Below, piece by piece: positions 43,990 through 54,560 of a stretch of DNA of 64,000 nt (position 1 is its first letter; every line of letters starts with the position of its first letter). The notes under the pieces are model-generated. The model was given only the letters and a program-made list of their open reading frames with translations, was not told where the DNA came from and did no database searches. This DNA is from Riptortus pedestris (taxonomy: Eukaryota > Arthropoda > Insecta > Hemiptera > Alydidae). Location of the stretch: assembly GCA_019009955.1 (NCBI GenBank), contig CM032230.1:4895001-4959000 (forward strand). Direction: 5' to 3'. The position numbers and the translations under genes are program-made.

Positions 43990-44475
43990 GAACAGATTAT
44001 TAAATTTGTTGAGTCTGGTTCTACGATATTGTCAGATTGCTTGAAAGATTACAACATCCCATTCTTCATGAAGAGCAATTTGGAGGTGATTTCAACCACT
44101 AGGAGGAAGACGACTAACACGCCTCCCTAAATTATTCCACAAATGCTATGTAGTATTCATACTTGGAGATCTTGCAGGCCAGTCCACAACTGTGATTCCC
44201 ACTTGCTCCAAGAATTCGGTGACAATTCTTGCGGTATGCGGGCGAGCAGTATCCTGCATTAAAATGAACTCGTCACCAATAAATGGAGCAAATGGGATTA
44301 CATCCTCTTGAAACACTTCCTCAATATTCCTCCGAGCAGTCAAACCTCCATTATCAACAACAATCAGGTCGGTACGGGCATGGAAATTAATTCCTACCCA
44401 AACCATAACCGATTGCCTTTCGAATGGCCAGGACTCGCGAAGAGTACATTTAGCGGAACGCTATACTTTCAGATA
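43990..44475 (-). pseudogene. Tc1-like transposase C-terminal fragment
   Basis: The minus frame 44406-44146 reads VMVWVGINFHARTDLIVVDN, then FILMQDTARPHTARIV and VVDWPARSP, the DDE_3 core of Tc1 transposases with the second aspartate in QDTARPH. Beyond a frameshift near 44145 the remains of the LWNNLGRRVSR segment and EEWD can be traced to about 43990. No TIR was seen. Confidence 0.75.
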
Positions 44476-44529
44476 GGCCTCCGCATTTGAACCCTAGTAT
44501 TACCGACCTCTCCCAGGTCGCATGGATTA

Positions 44530-45864
44530 CCAAGGGGGGGGGGGCTCCTTGAGCCCACAACCTTAAAAAACTTTTATTTTGGTTCTATAATTTTTTTAAA
44601 TTTTTCATTTCTATTGGATTATGTTAAATGGACGTTTCTTACACCTGTGGAAAAAAAAAAATTAAATAAAGGATTAAAAAAAAAATTCGGATGGGGAAAA
44701 AAGGATGACTTTAAATTAAAAATAATTTCATTCTACTAGAGGAACATTGTTAGAATAAAAAGTTATCTGTATCTAATTAATTATAACATTATAATAATTT
44801 AAGAAAATCTAATTATCAGATTCGTAATTGTAATTATCGGTGCTTTTGCACAATAATTTTTTTTCCGAGTGTTTGTTACACACTGAACGTTTACATTTGA
44901 AGCAACACTGCTTAGATTTTGATAGGTTGTTGTATTTTTCTTTTTTTGATTTGGCTTCTCTAACACAAGTGTAACACCTTAGCCTTCCGCTTGATGAACC
45001 TTGTTCCTCCAATTGGGGATAAGTCAGTTCTCGCCCTAGAACATGCTCCATGGCCTTCACTAAAGATCTAGGAATGCCTACAAGATTTTCACTCCTTTCA
45101 GCAACACACAATTTTACTAAACTCTCAGATAGTTCCAATAAAAAGTACTTTCTTCGGCCAGAACTATTTCTTGTCCATGTTGTGTTTTTAAGAGTAAATA
45201 CTGTATAAGAATTGAGGGCTGTTATGTCCAAGAGCGAGTAGAAAAGAGATAATGGCCACCTTCTTGTCCCCCTTTTACAAGAATATTGTCTCACCATGGA
45301 ATCGATTGTATCTATTCCTCCCTTAGTATCATTATAAAATAGATTTATGTCTGATTTTTTCTTAGGATTTTGGGGGTCAATATGAGGGTCTTGATGTTGA
45401 GTGGATAGAAGCAGTAAATTTCTAGTTGGTCTAGTTCGGGTTACACACGATTGAAGTGTTCAGGGGGTTTGTTTGATTTTGGATCAGTGTATAAAAGTAG
45501 GGAAGAATAGAGCTCTCTTCCCTTGACATTTTTCAAAATGTCGGAAATATGTTTCCTTCTGCTTTGTAAAGTTCCTACGTAAGTCAAATTATAGTTTTTG
45601 TACAGATCTCTTTTCTAAAAAGTATCTATCAGGAGCAATAATTATATATATTACCATCTCAGAAATATATTTTTATATGAAAAAAAATTATATGGACAGA
45701 ATATATATATATTTTTTATTGGGGGGAAAAAAACTTGAGAAGGTTTGTGTTTGTTAAAATTACATCAAAGTAATTATAATTTGAGCAATATAATTAATAA
45801 CACTTGAATTACTAGTTAAAAGTAGTATTAAATATCAGTGGGCTCGAGGAGCCCCCCCCCTTGG
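44530..45864 (-). mobile_element. piggyBac-type element with G-rich terminal inverted repeats
   Basis: CCAAGG, a G(10-11) run and GCTCCTTGAGCCCAC at the left is inverted at the right end (GTGGGCTCGAGGAGC, C run, CCTTGG). Between them is the C-terminal part of a piggyBac transposase on the minus strand. The 1335-bp element is far shorter than an intact one, so most of the transposase is deleted. A TTAA duplication is not evident; flanks are ATTA on the left and TACTTAAG on the right. Confidence 0.6.
44809..45445 (-). pseudogene. piggyBac transposase C-terminal fragment
   Basis: The minus frame reads TRPTRNLLLLSTQHQ, DPQNPKKKSDINLFYNDTKG, GGIDTIDSMVRQYSCKRGTR, then RWPLSLFYSLLDITALNSY, and ends with a cysteine-rich zinc module (RCYTC, CFKCKRSVCNKHS) before a stop at 44809. 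This is the third catalytic-aspartate region (TKGGIDTID) and C-terminal CRD of piggyBac transposases. The N-terminal two thirds are missing. The open frame of at least 162 codons is intact. Confidence 0.85.
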
Positions 45865-45894
45865 TACTTAAGTGTATAACTACCCCTTGCATTA

Positions 45895-46092
45895 CCAAGG
45901 GGGGGGGGCTTCTTGAGCCCATACGTCAAAAAAAAAAATATTTTCTCAACATAGAAATTTTTTTATTTCATTTTGTTGTTATGCCCTCATTCTAGGATGT
46001 TTTTCTGAGTAATACATAAAATATCCCATTAAAATTGGGTGATAGGGAACAAAAACAAAAAGTTGTGGGCTCAAGGAGCCCCCCCCCCTTGG
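45895..46092. mobile_element. 198-bp MITE sharing the piggyBac-type G-rich ends
   Basis: CCAAGG, G run, GCTTCTTGAGCCCA at the left and its inverse (TGGGCTCAAGGAGC, C run, CCTTGG) at the right. The ends match the 1335-bp element 30 bp away, suggesting a deletion derivative mobilised by the same transposase. Confidence 0.65.
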
Positions 46093-46429
46093 TACTTATA
46101 GGGTTAATACTGTAGATGAGGAGAGAACTTAATCTCAGCCCATTGCTAGAAGTGGAGGGTATATTCCTCTATTACCACTCATGCTGACCCAAGTAGTATT
46201 GTGGCATGTTCCAATTATAAGAATATGGTTTGAAAGATTGGATCCCATCAAAAACTTTCAACATGGTACACTAGGTGGGGTAAGAATCCGGCAATTGGAG
46301 GAACCTAGAAGCTGACTGAATAAAAATGAGAATGGACAGATAGATATTATTCATTCATATTGTAAATAAAATAGTCCGTGTATTTCTATAGCATGAAAAT
46401 AATAGCACTTTCCAGGGGTGAGAGCTAAG
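46093..46429. other. Unassigned stretch before the satellite
   Basis: No gene or known element seen. It ends GGTGAGAGCTAAGG at the satellite border. Confidence 0.4.
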
Positions 46430-46456
46430 GAAACTTACCTCTAAGAGGTAAGTTTC
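46430..46456. repeat. 13-bp-arm palindrome at the left satellite border
   Basis: GAAACTTACCTCT (46430-46442) and AGAGGTAAGTTTC (46444-46456) are exact inverse complements around one A. The left arm is the reverse of satellite sequence, so one partial unit is inverted at the boundary. Confidence 0.9.
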
Positions 46457-48984
46457 TCCTCCGTCCTACAGACGGATGTTCCTCTAAGAGGTAAGTTTCT
46501 CCTCCGTCCTACAGACGGATGTTCCTCTAAGAGGTAAGTTTCTCCTCCGTCCTACAGACGGATGTTCCTCTAAGAGGTAAGTTTCTCCTCCATCCTACAG
46601 ACGGCTGTTCCTCTAAGGGGTAAGTTTCTCCACCGTCTACAGACGGATGTTCCTCTAAGAGGTAAGTTTCTCCTCCATCCTACAGACGGATGTTCCTCTA
46701 AGAGGTAAGTTTCTCCTCCGTCCTACAGACGGATGTTCCTCTAAGAGGTAAGTTTCTCCTCCGTCCTACAGACGGATGTTCCTCTAAGAGGTAAGTTTCT
46801 CCTCCGTCCTACAGACGGATGTTCCTCTAAGAGGTAAGTTTCTCCTCCGTCCTACAGACGGATGTTCCTCTAAGAGGTAAGTTTCTCCTCCGTCCTACAG
46901 ACGGATGTTCCTCTAAGAGGTAAGTTTCTCCTCCGTCCTACAGACGGATGTTCCTCTAAGAGGTAAGTTTCTCCTCCGTCCTACAGACGGATGTTCCTCT
47001 AAGAGGTAAGTTTCTCCTCCGTCCTACAGACGGATGTTCCTCTAAGAGGTAAGTTTCTCCTCCGTCCTACAGACGGATGTTCCTCTAAGAGGTAAGTTTC
47101 TCCTCCGTCCTACAGACGGATGTTCCTCTAAGAGTAAGTTTCTCCTCCGTCCTACAGACAGATGTTCCTCTAAGAGGTAAAGTTTCTCCTCCGTCCCTAC
47201 AGACGGATGTTCCTCTACGAGGTAAGTTTCTCCTCCGTCCTACAGACGGATGTTCCTCTAAGAGGTAAGTTTCTCCTCCGTCCTACAGACGGATGTTCCT
47301 CTAAGAGGTAAGTTTCTCCTCCGTCCTACAGACGGATGTTCCTCTAAGAGGTAAGTTTCTCCTCCGTCCCACAGACGGATGTTCCTCTAAGAGGTAAGTT
47401 TCTCCTCCGTCCCACAGACGGGTGTTCCTCTAAGAGGTAAGTTTCTCCTCCGTCCCACAGACGGGTGTTCCTCTAAGAGGTAAGTTTCTCCTCCGTCCCA
47501 CAGACGGATGTTCCTCTAAGAGGTAAGTTTCTCCTCCGTCCCACAGACGGATGTTCCTCTAAGAGGTAAGTTTCTCCTCCGTCCCACAGACGGATGTTCC
47601 TCGAAGAGGTAAGTTTCTCCCTCCGTCCTACAGACAGATGTTGCTCTAAGGGGTAAGTTTCTCCTCCATCCTACAGACGGATGTTCCTCTAAGAGGTAAG
47701 TTTCTCCTCCATCCTACAGACGGATGTTCCTCTAAGAAGTAAGTTTCTCCTCCGTCCTACAGACGGATGTTCCTCTAAGTGGTAAGTTTCTCCTCCGTCC
47801 TACAGACGGATGTTCCTCTAAGAGGTAAGTTTCTCCTCCGTCCTACAGACGGATGTTCCTCTAAGAGGTAAGTTTCTCCTCCGTCCCACAGACGGATGTT
47901 GCTCTCAGAGGTTCGTTTCTCCTCCGTCCTACAGACGGATGTTCCTCTAAGAGGTAAGTTTCTCCTCCGTCCCACAGACGGATGTTCCTCTAAGAGGTAA
48001 GTTTCTCCTCCGTCCCACAGACGGATGTTCCTCTAAGAGGTAAGTTTCTCCTCCGTCCCACAGACGGATGTTCCTCTAAGAGCTAAGATTCTCCTCCGTC
48101 CCACAGACGGATGTTCCTCTAAGAGGTAAGTTTCTCCTCCGTCCCACAGACAGATGTTCCTCTAAGAGGTAATTCTCCTCCGTCCGTCCTACAGATGTTC
48201 CCTCTAAGAGGTAAGTTTCTCCTTCCGTCCCTACAGACGGATGTTCCTCTAAGAGGTAAGTTTCTCCTCCGTCCTACAGACAGATGTTCCTCTAAGAGGT
48301 AAGTTTCTCCTCTGTCCTACAGACGGATGTTCCTCTAAGAGGTAAGTTTCTCCTCCGTCCTACAGACGGATGTTCCTCTAAGAGGTAAGTTTCTCCTCCG
48401 TCCCACAGACGGATGTTCCTCTAAGAGGTAAGTTTCTCCTCCGTCCTACAGACGGATGTTCCTCTAAGAGGTAAGTTTCTCCTCCGTCCCACAGACGGAT
48501 GTTCCTCTAAGAGGTAAGTTTCTCCTCCGTCCCACAGACGGATGTTCCTCTAAGAGGTAAGTTTCTCCTCCGTCCTACAGACGGATGTTCCTCTAAGAGG
48601 TAAGTTTCTCCTCCGTTCTACAGACGGATGTTCCTCTAAGAGGTAAGTTTCTCCTCCATCCTACAGACGGATGTTCCTCTCAGAGGTAAGTTTCTCCTCC
48701 CTCCTACAGACAGATGTTTCCTCTACGAGGAAAGTCTCCCCTCCGTCCAACAGACGGATGTTCCTCTAAGAGGTAAGTTTCTCCTCCGTCCTACAGACGG
48801 ATGTTCCTCTAAGAGGTAAGTTTCTCCTCCGTCCAACAGACGGATGTTCCTCTAAGAGGTAAGTTTCTCCTCCGTCCTACAGACGGATGTTCCTCTAAGA
48901 GGTAAGTTTCTCCTCCGTCCCACAGACGGATGTTCCTCTAAGAGGTAAGTTTCTCCTCCGTCCTACAGACGGATGTTCCTCTAT
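46438..48984. repeat. 43-bp satellite array, about 59 copies
   Basis: The unit is CCTCTAAGAGGTAAGTTTCT followed by CCTCCGTCCTACAGACGGATGTT. The length of about 2.55 kb gives about 59 units. Each unit contains two hairpins, CCTCT-A-AGAGG and TCCGTC-CTACA-GACGGA, and splice-like motifs GAG/GTAAGT and a pyrimidine tract ending CAG. Most units are almost identical. Variants CCTACAG and CCCACAG occur in blocks (CCCACAG mainly 47365-47600 and 47885-48150). A few units have 1-2 nt indels. A diverged unit (GCCGTCTATAGGGCGGATGTTCC) persists at 49002-49024. Confidence 0.97.
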
Positions 48985-49094
48985 GTGCATATTTTATTCA
49001 TTGCCGTCTATAGGGCGGATGTTCCATAGACTATTATTTATTACTTATAATGATTCTTTTATGATTATATCATCAAAAACCTGAAAACTTCAGG

Positions 49095-49700
49095 CAATGC
49101 GCCAAAATATTCAAAGGCAAAATGACCCAACCTACAAAAATTGCAACCCATCTGAAATTGATGCTTTACTTGGAATACTCGTCTTCTGCTCTATTTTCAA
49201 GTCGTCGCGTGAAAACATCAAATCTCTATTTTCTACTGGATTGACAGGGCGGCCGATTTTCGAAGTGTGATGTCGGAGAAAAGGTGCTTAGTTTTATTGC
49301 GAGCCCTTCGCTTTGACGATGCAGAAACGAGAAAGGATCGTGAAGCGCATGACCCAGCAGCAGCCCTAAGCGGCATCTTTTACACCATAGTAAAAAATTT
49401 CCAGCAAAACTATTCCATTGGAGCTTACGCATGTATAGACGAAACCTTAGCCCCCTTTAGAGGTAGAAGCAAGTTTCTAATGTACATGCCAAAGAAACCT
49501 GCGAAGTATGGAATAAAGCTGTTTTGCTTGACTGATGAACGCAACAGCTACCTCACGGACGCATACATCTACACCTGTAAGGGCAGCGAATCAGTAGGCC
49601 TCACGGAAATGGAGAAAAAATATCAAAAGCCTACACAAGCCCTTATCCGGCTTACACAATCAATCAGAAACACGCATAGAAACATCACGTGCGATAATTG

Positions 49701-49707
<7 letters not shown>
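49095..49707 (+). pseudogene. piggyBac transposase, N-terminal/central part, frameshifted and truncated
   Basis: The frame from 49095 reads NPSEIDALLGILVFCSIFKS and SLFSTGLTGRPIF, shifts frame near 49262, then runs SVMSEKRCLVLLRALRFDDA, CIDETLAPFRGR (first catalytic Asp), FLMYMPKKPAKYGIKLFCL, LTDAYIYTCKG and ITCDNWF (second catalytic Asp). It stops at the (TA)n where a family A element inserted. The third Asp and C-terminus are absent. This is the complementary half to the piggyBac remnant at 44809-45445, but on the opposite strand. Confidence 0.85.
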
Positions 49708-49742
<35 letters not shown>

Positions 49743-49766
49743 ATATATATTATATATATATATACA
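49708..49766. repeat. (TA)n-rich junction
   Basis: TA repeats with one CTATATATATT interruption between the piggyBac remnant and the family A end. Confidence 0.9.
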
Positions 49767-51769
49767 CTAGCTAAGGTACCCGGCTGTCGCCCGGGAATTC
49801 ATTTGACCCTGAATGAAGATGGTATTTTTTGGCAAGGCTTTACTGTCCACAATATTTTAACATTTTCCCCGTCACAGTCTTTAGGTTTCATACTCGCCGT
49901 TGCTGTGGATTTATGCAAGGTTTCACTCCTCCTCAATATTTTTGTATTTCCAGTCTCCTGTGCATGTAGTTTTTTTTTTATAAAGTAATGAACATATAAT
50001 TTATAATCGTAGAAAGTATTTTGCCTTCCAAACCATATGAATAAAAGTTACTTTCCCTTGATGCGGTATAAAGCTTAATGGTGATAGCTGTTTTAGATTT
50101 GTCATAACCGCTATTAAAAATACACTTTTGTAAGTCAAGATTGTAAACTGTATTGATATTGGTGTTTGAGTAAAGTATATCATACATTAACGAAGCAGAG
50201 TTAATAAATACCAGAAATAACTGGGCGTACCTCCCCAGTGTTCATCTTTTTAAATTATTTATTTTTGGTCATTAAAAAAATTCACATTCCTGAGTATAAC
50301 ACTACATTGCTATAAGCATCAATTAACATGTAAGCATAAACCAACATGAGGTCGGCGGGGAAGCGGCAGAACTGATAGTACAAAGGAAGTAGCTTGACAC
50401 CTCCCTATGCTCAGTGCTGCCAACTCATTTAGGATATTAATCCTGTAATACCTTAAATTATATGAACAAATCAGATTACATTTTCTTCACAATACTAAAA
50501 CTGTTTGTTCAAATATTTTTTCAGGTTCTATTTAAATAAAGTATTAATACACATAAGGAAAACCGGCATTTCTCATGAATTAATGTTTGGGTGAAAAGAA
50601 GGGAGGGGGGCAGTATACTTTACTTGGTGCAATCTGTTACTGACGTTAAAAAATAACATAGATTTGAATTATCAAGGATAAAATATTAGCATAGATTTGA
50701 AATCATTTATCCAGGTGAGGTACCTACCTGGTTGTTCGAAATGGAAAGAAATTGTTGAGCATATCAATATTTCTACGCAAATTAATTCGTTTTACACTGT
50801 TATACAAAAAATTGTATAAAACAAAAGTTACTCTAAATAACAAGTAAACAGCTATTGTTATGTGCACGTTTTGACAAAAAACAATTAGAAAATGAAATAT
50901 CGCGAATTTTTATTTCAGGCCTCCCTTATAAACCCCACTCCCGTTCGAACCTAAAAATTGTAATATACCTTATGATCATGGAAGTATTAATGCTAATTCA
51001 CATACCGAGTTTTGTTAATTTCTGTTCAATCGTATAGTGCCCAATAAAATTGTAGACCTCGGCTTTGGTTTTAACGTATATCTCGTTTATACTTTATTAT
51101 ACGATAAAAGTGAATATAACAAAAGTTACTCTAAATAACAAAATAAACAACTTTTGATATGTGCATATTTGCTGAAAAAGCCATAGGAAACGAAATATCG
51201 CTATTTTTAATTTCAGGCTCCCTTATAACCCCCACTCCTGCCCGTCCCTAGAAATTATAGTATGGCTTATTATAAGGAAATAGTTAGTATTAATTCACAT
51301 AGGGAGTTTGGTTTAGTTCGGTTGAGTTTTTTGTGCCAAATAAAATTGTGGAACTCCCGCTATAGTTTTTAGCGTATAACTCATTTATACTTCCGTATAC
51401 GGCAAAGTGCATATAACAAAAAGTTACTCTAAATTACAAAGTAAACAACTTTTGTTATGTGCATATTTGCTGAAAAAGCAATAGGAAACGAAATATCGCT
51501 ATTTTTAATTTCAGGCCTCCCTTATAACCCCCACTCCTGTTCGTCTTAGAGAATATTAATATAGCCTAAAGTCTAAGTTGGGCTAGTAGTAATATACATA
51601 CCAAGTTTCATAAAATTCGGTTCAGCCGTTTATGCGTGAAAAGGTAACAAACAAACAAACAGACACGAAAGAAACAAAATGCAGTTATGGTGTCTATGAC
51701 ATGTGAAACGAAAAAGTTACCGAGAAATTTTGCGAAAAAAATCAATGTACAGACAGAGGTTCCAATTTT
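49767..51769 (-). mobile_element. Helitron-like family A copy, about 2 kb
   Basis: CTAG and a hairpin with one extra T (CCCGGCTGTCGCCCGGG) at 49767; standard subrepeats from about 50780; 5' end complement (GTACAGACAGAGGTTCCAATTTT) at 51769. About 50180-50640 is unlike other copies and unidentified. It is inserted in the piggyBac remnant. Confidence 0.7.
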
Positions 51770-51780
51770 ATATATAATAT

Positions 51781-51814
<34 letters not shown>

Positions 51815-52147
51815 AGATATATATTTGTCTATACTATTTATTATGTAATAAACTGTATTTTTTGTTTGATTTTTTAATACTTGGCACTTTTCCTGAATGA
51901 AATAAAAAAAAAACATGCTCTTTTCCAATAAAAAAATGGAAGAAATAATCAATTTAAATGTATATACGTGTCTGAGTGAGTGTGTATGTATGTGATTTGT
52001 ATTATTACACACTTACAAGAAGTGTTTAACAATAATTTATATTATTCTAAAAGGTGAACATATAAAAACCTGTAAAATTAACAATAATTTCCGAGATTTC
52101 AGTGCACACCGTCTGTTCTCCTTAACGTGGTAAAAACTTATGTTCGT
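51770..52147. other. AT-rich spacer, nothing recognised
   Basis: A TA-rich start (51771-51826), then AT-rich DNA without a gene or known repeat. Confidence 0.4.
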
Positions 52148-52275
52148 TCTAAGTGTTAATCTCACTAGGTAAGCCAAAGTGGGGGGGGGGGTTGATTCCC
52201 ACCTGAACAATAGAAATTTATCTAGTGATAAAATCCTTAGTCCTCCTATGGCAACCTGTCCCAATTAGCCATTAA
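52148..52275 (+). repeat. tRNA-derived SINE, partial
   Basis: GGTTGATTCCCACCTG (decayed B box, with an expanded G run before it), CAATAGAAATTTATC, AAAATCCTTAGTCC, CAACCTGTCCCAATTAGCC. Confidence 0.6.
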
Positions 52276-52448
52276 TTTTATTTCAATAGAATCTTCCTAC
52301 AAAATGGTATAGACTCCTTGCAGCCAAACACTTTTTTCCGATTATGAATTCTAATAGACAGCAATTCCCGCAGTCTTTAAGCCATAAACATTGTTACCTC
52401 AAAGAATATTCCATTTTTCTTCACCTGAGACTAATGAGAATAAAAACG

Positions 52449-53364
52449 CTTGCCATGCAGGGGCTACATAAACTAAGCAAATTCACAAGTGCTGGTATAA
52501 CACTAATGATTTCATATCACTACGTAATGTCTATTAATTTGTAAAAAAAAAACTATGAGTAGTTACTGAAGGTAGAAAACAAGAAAGTACAAGTAATTCG
52601 CTTAATACTTGAGTTACCTAAAAATGTATAAAGAAACAATTGTAGTAAATCAAAAGTTTAAGAAGATTGCTTCTATTACATTTTCTGATTTGACTCATAA
52701 TAAAGAAGATATTTTGAATTTTCTAATTCCTCCCTCTCTAAACCACCACATGATCGTTAGTGTTGACTGAAATGGCTAAAATTGAGTATGATATAGATAA
52801 AATAAACATTTACATGTACCTCACACAGTATATGTTCAATGAAAATAATATTTAGTATTACACTTAGAATAATATGGTTTATGATATAACAGCTTATGTT
52901 AATAAGACATGAGTAGGAGTAGGGGGGGGGGGGTGTGGGAGGTTTACTGATGGCCAAAAACTAAAATATGGAATTATTTCTGTTAATAACCAAGATAGTG
53001 AAAAAACATAACATTTTTAAAACACCACATTTGCAATAAGATTGGTTCTATACAATTTTTCGATTGCACGAATAATAACGGATATTAAGCATTTTTGAAA
53101 TCCTTCCTGGTGGCCTACCACTGGTTGGAGTTCAGCCACTAACGAACTTAATCATTAGTTTTACATCAAGTTTGACAATGATCAAACAAAAATTGTGACT
53201 GCTAGAGCGTTAACAGACAAATATACATATATATATACAGTTTTGAAGGACCTCATTTTCCTCATGTCCTGGCGTAATATCGATGGACGTAAGAGGAAAT
53301 GTTTTGAAAATCGTGTCATGAGTATGATCTCAATAGCTGATTTCTCTTCAGGGAAATCTGCTAA
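52449..53364 (+). mobile_element. Helitron-like family B copy, full length
   Basis: 5' motif CTTGCCATGCAGGGGCTAC (decayed) at 52449; 3' end GATTTCTCTTCAGGGAAATC TGCTAA at 53364. Forms an inverted pair with the next copy. Confidence 0.65.
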
Positions 53365-53367
53365 AAT

Positions 53368-54316
53368 GAGGTCCTTTCAAAATTAAAAAAATATTTATGT
53401 ACACATATTTGTCTGTAATCAATCTAGCAGATCCAATTGTTGCTTAATGGTTAAACTCAATATTTGAAAGGTTTATGTAAAACTAAAGAACAAGTTTTCT
53501 AATGGCTGAAATCAAACCAGTGGGGGGGGGGGTTAGAAGAATCTCTGTTATTGTCACATCGAACAATTGTACAGAACCTATCTTGGTAGTAAACATCCTT
53601 AAATGTTGTTACATACATTGTTTCTCCTTCTTGAATATTAACCAAGATATTTGCATTTTTTATATTATGCCTTCTATTAACCCCTCACTCATGCCATGCT
53701 CTTTTCATAATAGCAAAAGTTTTTGTATCAGGAACCACTTCATTTGAAGCTTAAATTCCAAATATTGTTTTCATAGAAGATTTAATGTCAAATAAATGCA
53801 ATTATTTTCAAGTTGGTATCATTTAAGATTTTACATCCTAAACTACATGATATTTATTTGATTACCACACATGATATTTAACCATCTCATGGAAACCTAA
53901 AGATCATTTAAGTAATGACTGAAAATGGCCTTGGGGAGAGGTTCATTGAAATTTCAAAATAATTCGGTTGAAATATTTTATATAACCCATGTTGTAATTT
54001 TAATATCCTAAAACTACTGTTTATAAATGTTTTGTTTCTCTTGAGTATATACAGTTAGCTGTATGTTTTTGATTCAAATAACCAGAAGTGGGGGTTTCTT
54101 AAACCCCCACTTCTGGTTATTTGATTTTCACTTTATCTACCTCAGTCTCAGTCATTTAACATTCTAAATCAAACAAACATTTTAATTTCTAGTTTTTATT
54201 TTCTAGTTTTCAGTTATCAATAAACCCCCAATTCTACTGGATTGTAAGATGACCAGTGTGTCATTCCAACATATGGGAAACCTGTTTAGTTTATACAATC
54301 CCAATGCGATGGCCTT
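53368..54316 (-). mobile_element. Helitron-like family B copy, inverted partner
   Basis: It starts right after the CTAA of the previous copy with AATGAGGTCCTTTCAAAATT and runs in reverse to TTTAGTTTATACAATCCCAATG CGATGGCC (the 5' motif). The 3' hairpin is shared with or lost to its neighbour. Confidence 0.6.
54074..54124. repeat. Perfect hairpin with 24-bp arms and CTT loop
   Basis: Arms 54074-54097 and 54101-54124 (TCAAATAACCAGAAGTGGGG... and its exact complement) are separated by CTT. It sits inside the inverted family B copy at the position where other copies have one GGGGGTTT block, so it looks like a local inverted duplication. Confidence 0.95.
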
Positions 54317-54404
54317 TTTTCTTGAGAGAATAAATAGTTTTTCTATAGCTTCCAGATGATGACATTAAAACTCAAATATCTACCTACTAAACATTCAAAA
54401 TATA

Positions 54405-54410
54405 TTTATT
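54405..54410 (-). terminator. Candidate polyadenylation signal of RPL37
   Basis: TTTATT on the plus strand is AATAAA on the minus strand, about 150 nt after the RPL37 stop; a second one lies at 54415-54420. Confidence 0.5.
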
Positions 54411-54560
54411 GTAATTTATTATCAAGTTTTTAAAAATAAGAAATAATAAAGTGGATACAAATAAAGATAGTTAGGGGAAGGAATTAATACCATAAACATA
54501 AAAAAAGAAGAACTTGATTTAACTTTTAATTGTAAAACATTAAGTAATTAAAAATTATGT

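Noticed and set aside
46438..48984. Array looks superficially like CRISPR, and short frames run through it
   Set aside because: There are no unique spacers; the 43-bp unit is uniformly repeated, and because 43 is not a multiple of three the frames only cycle through the repeat. The host is eukaryotic.
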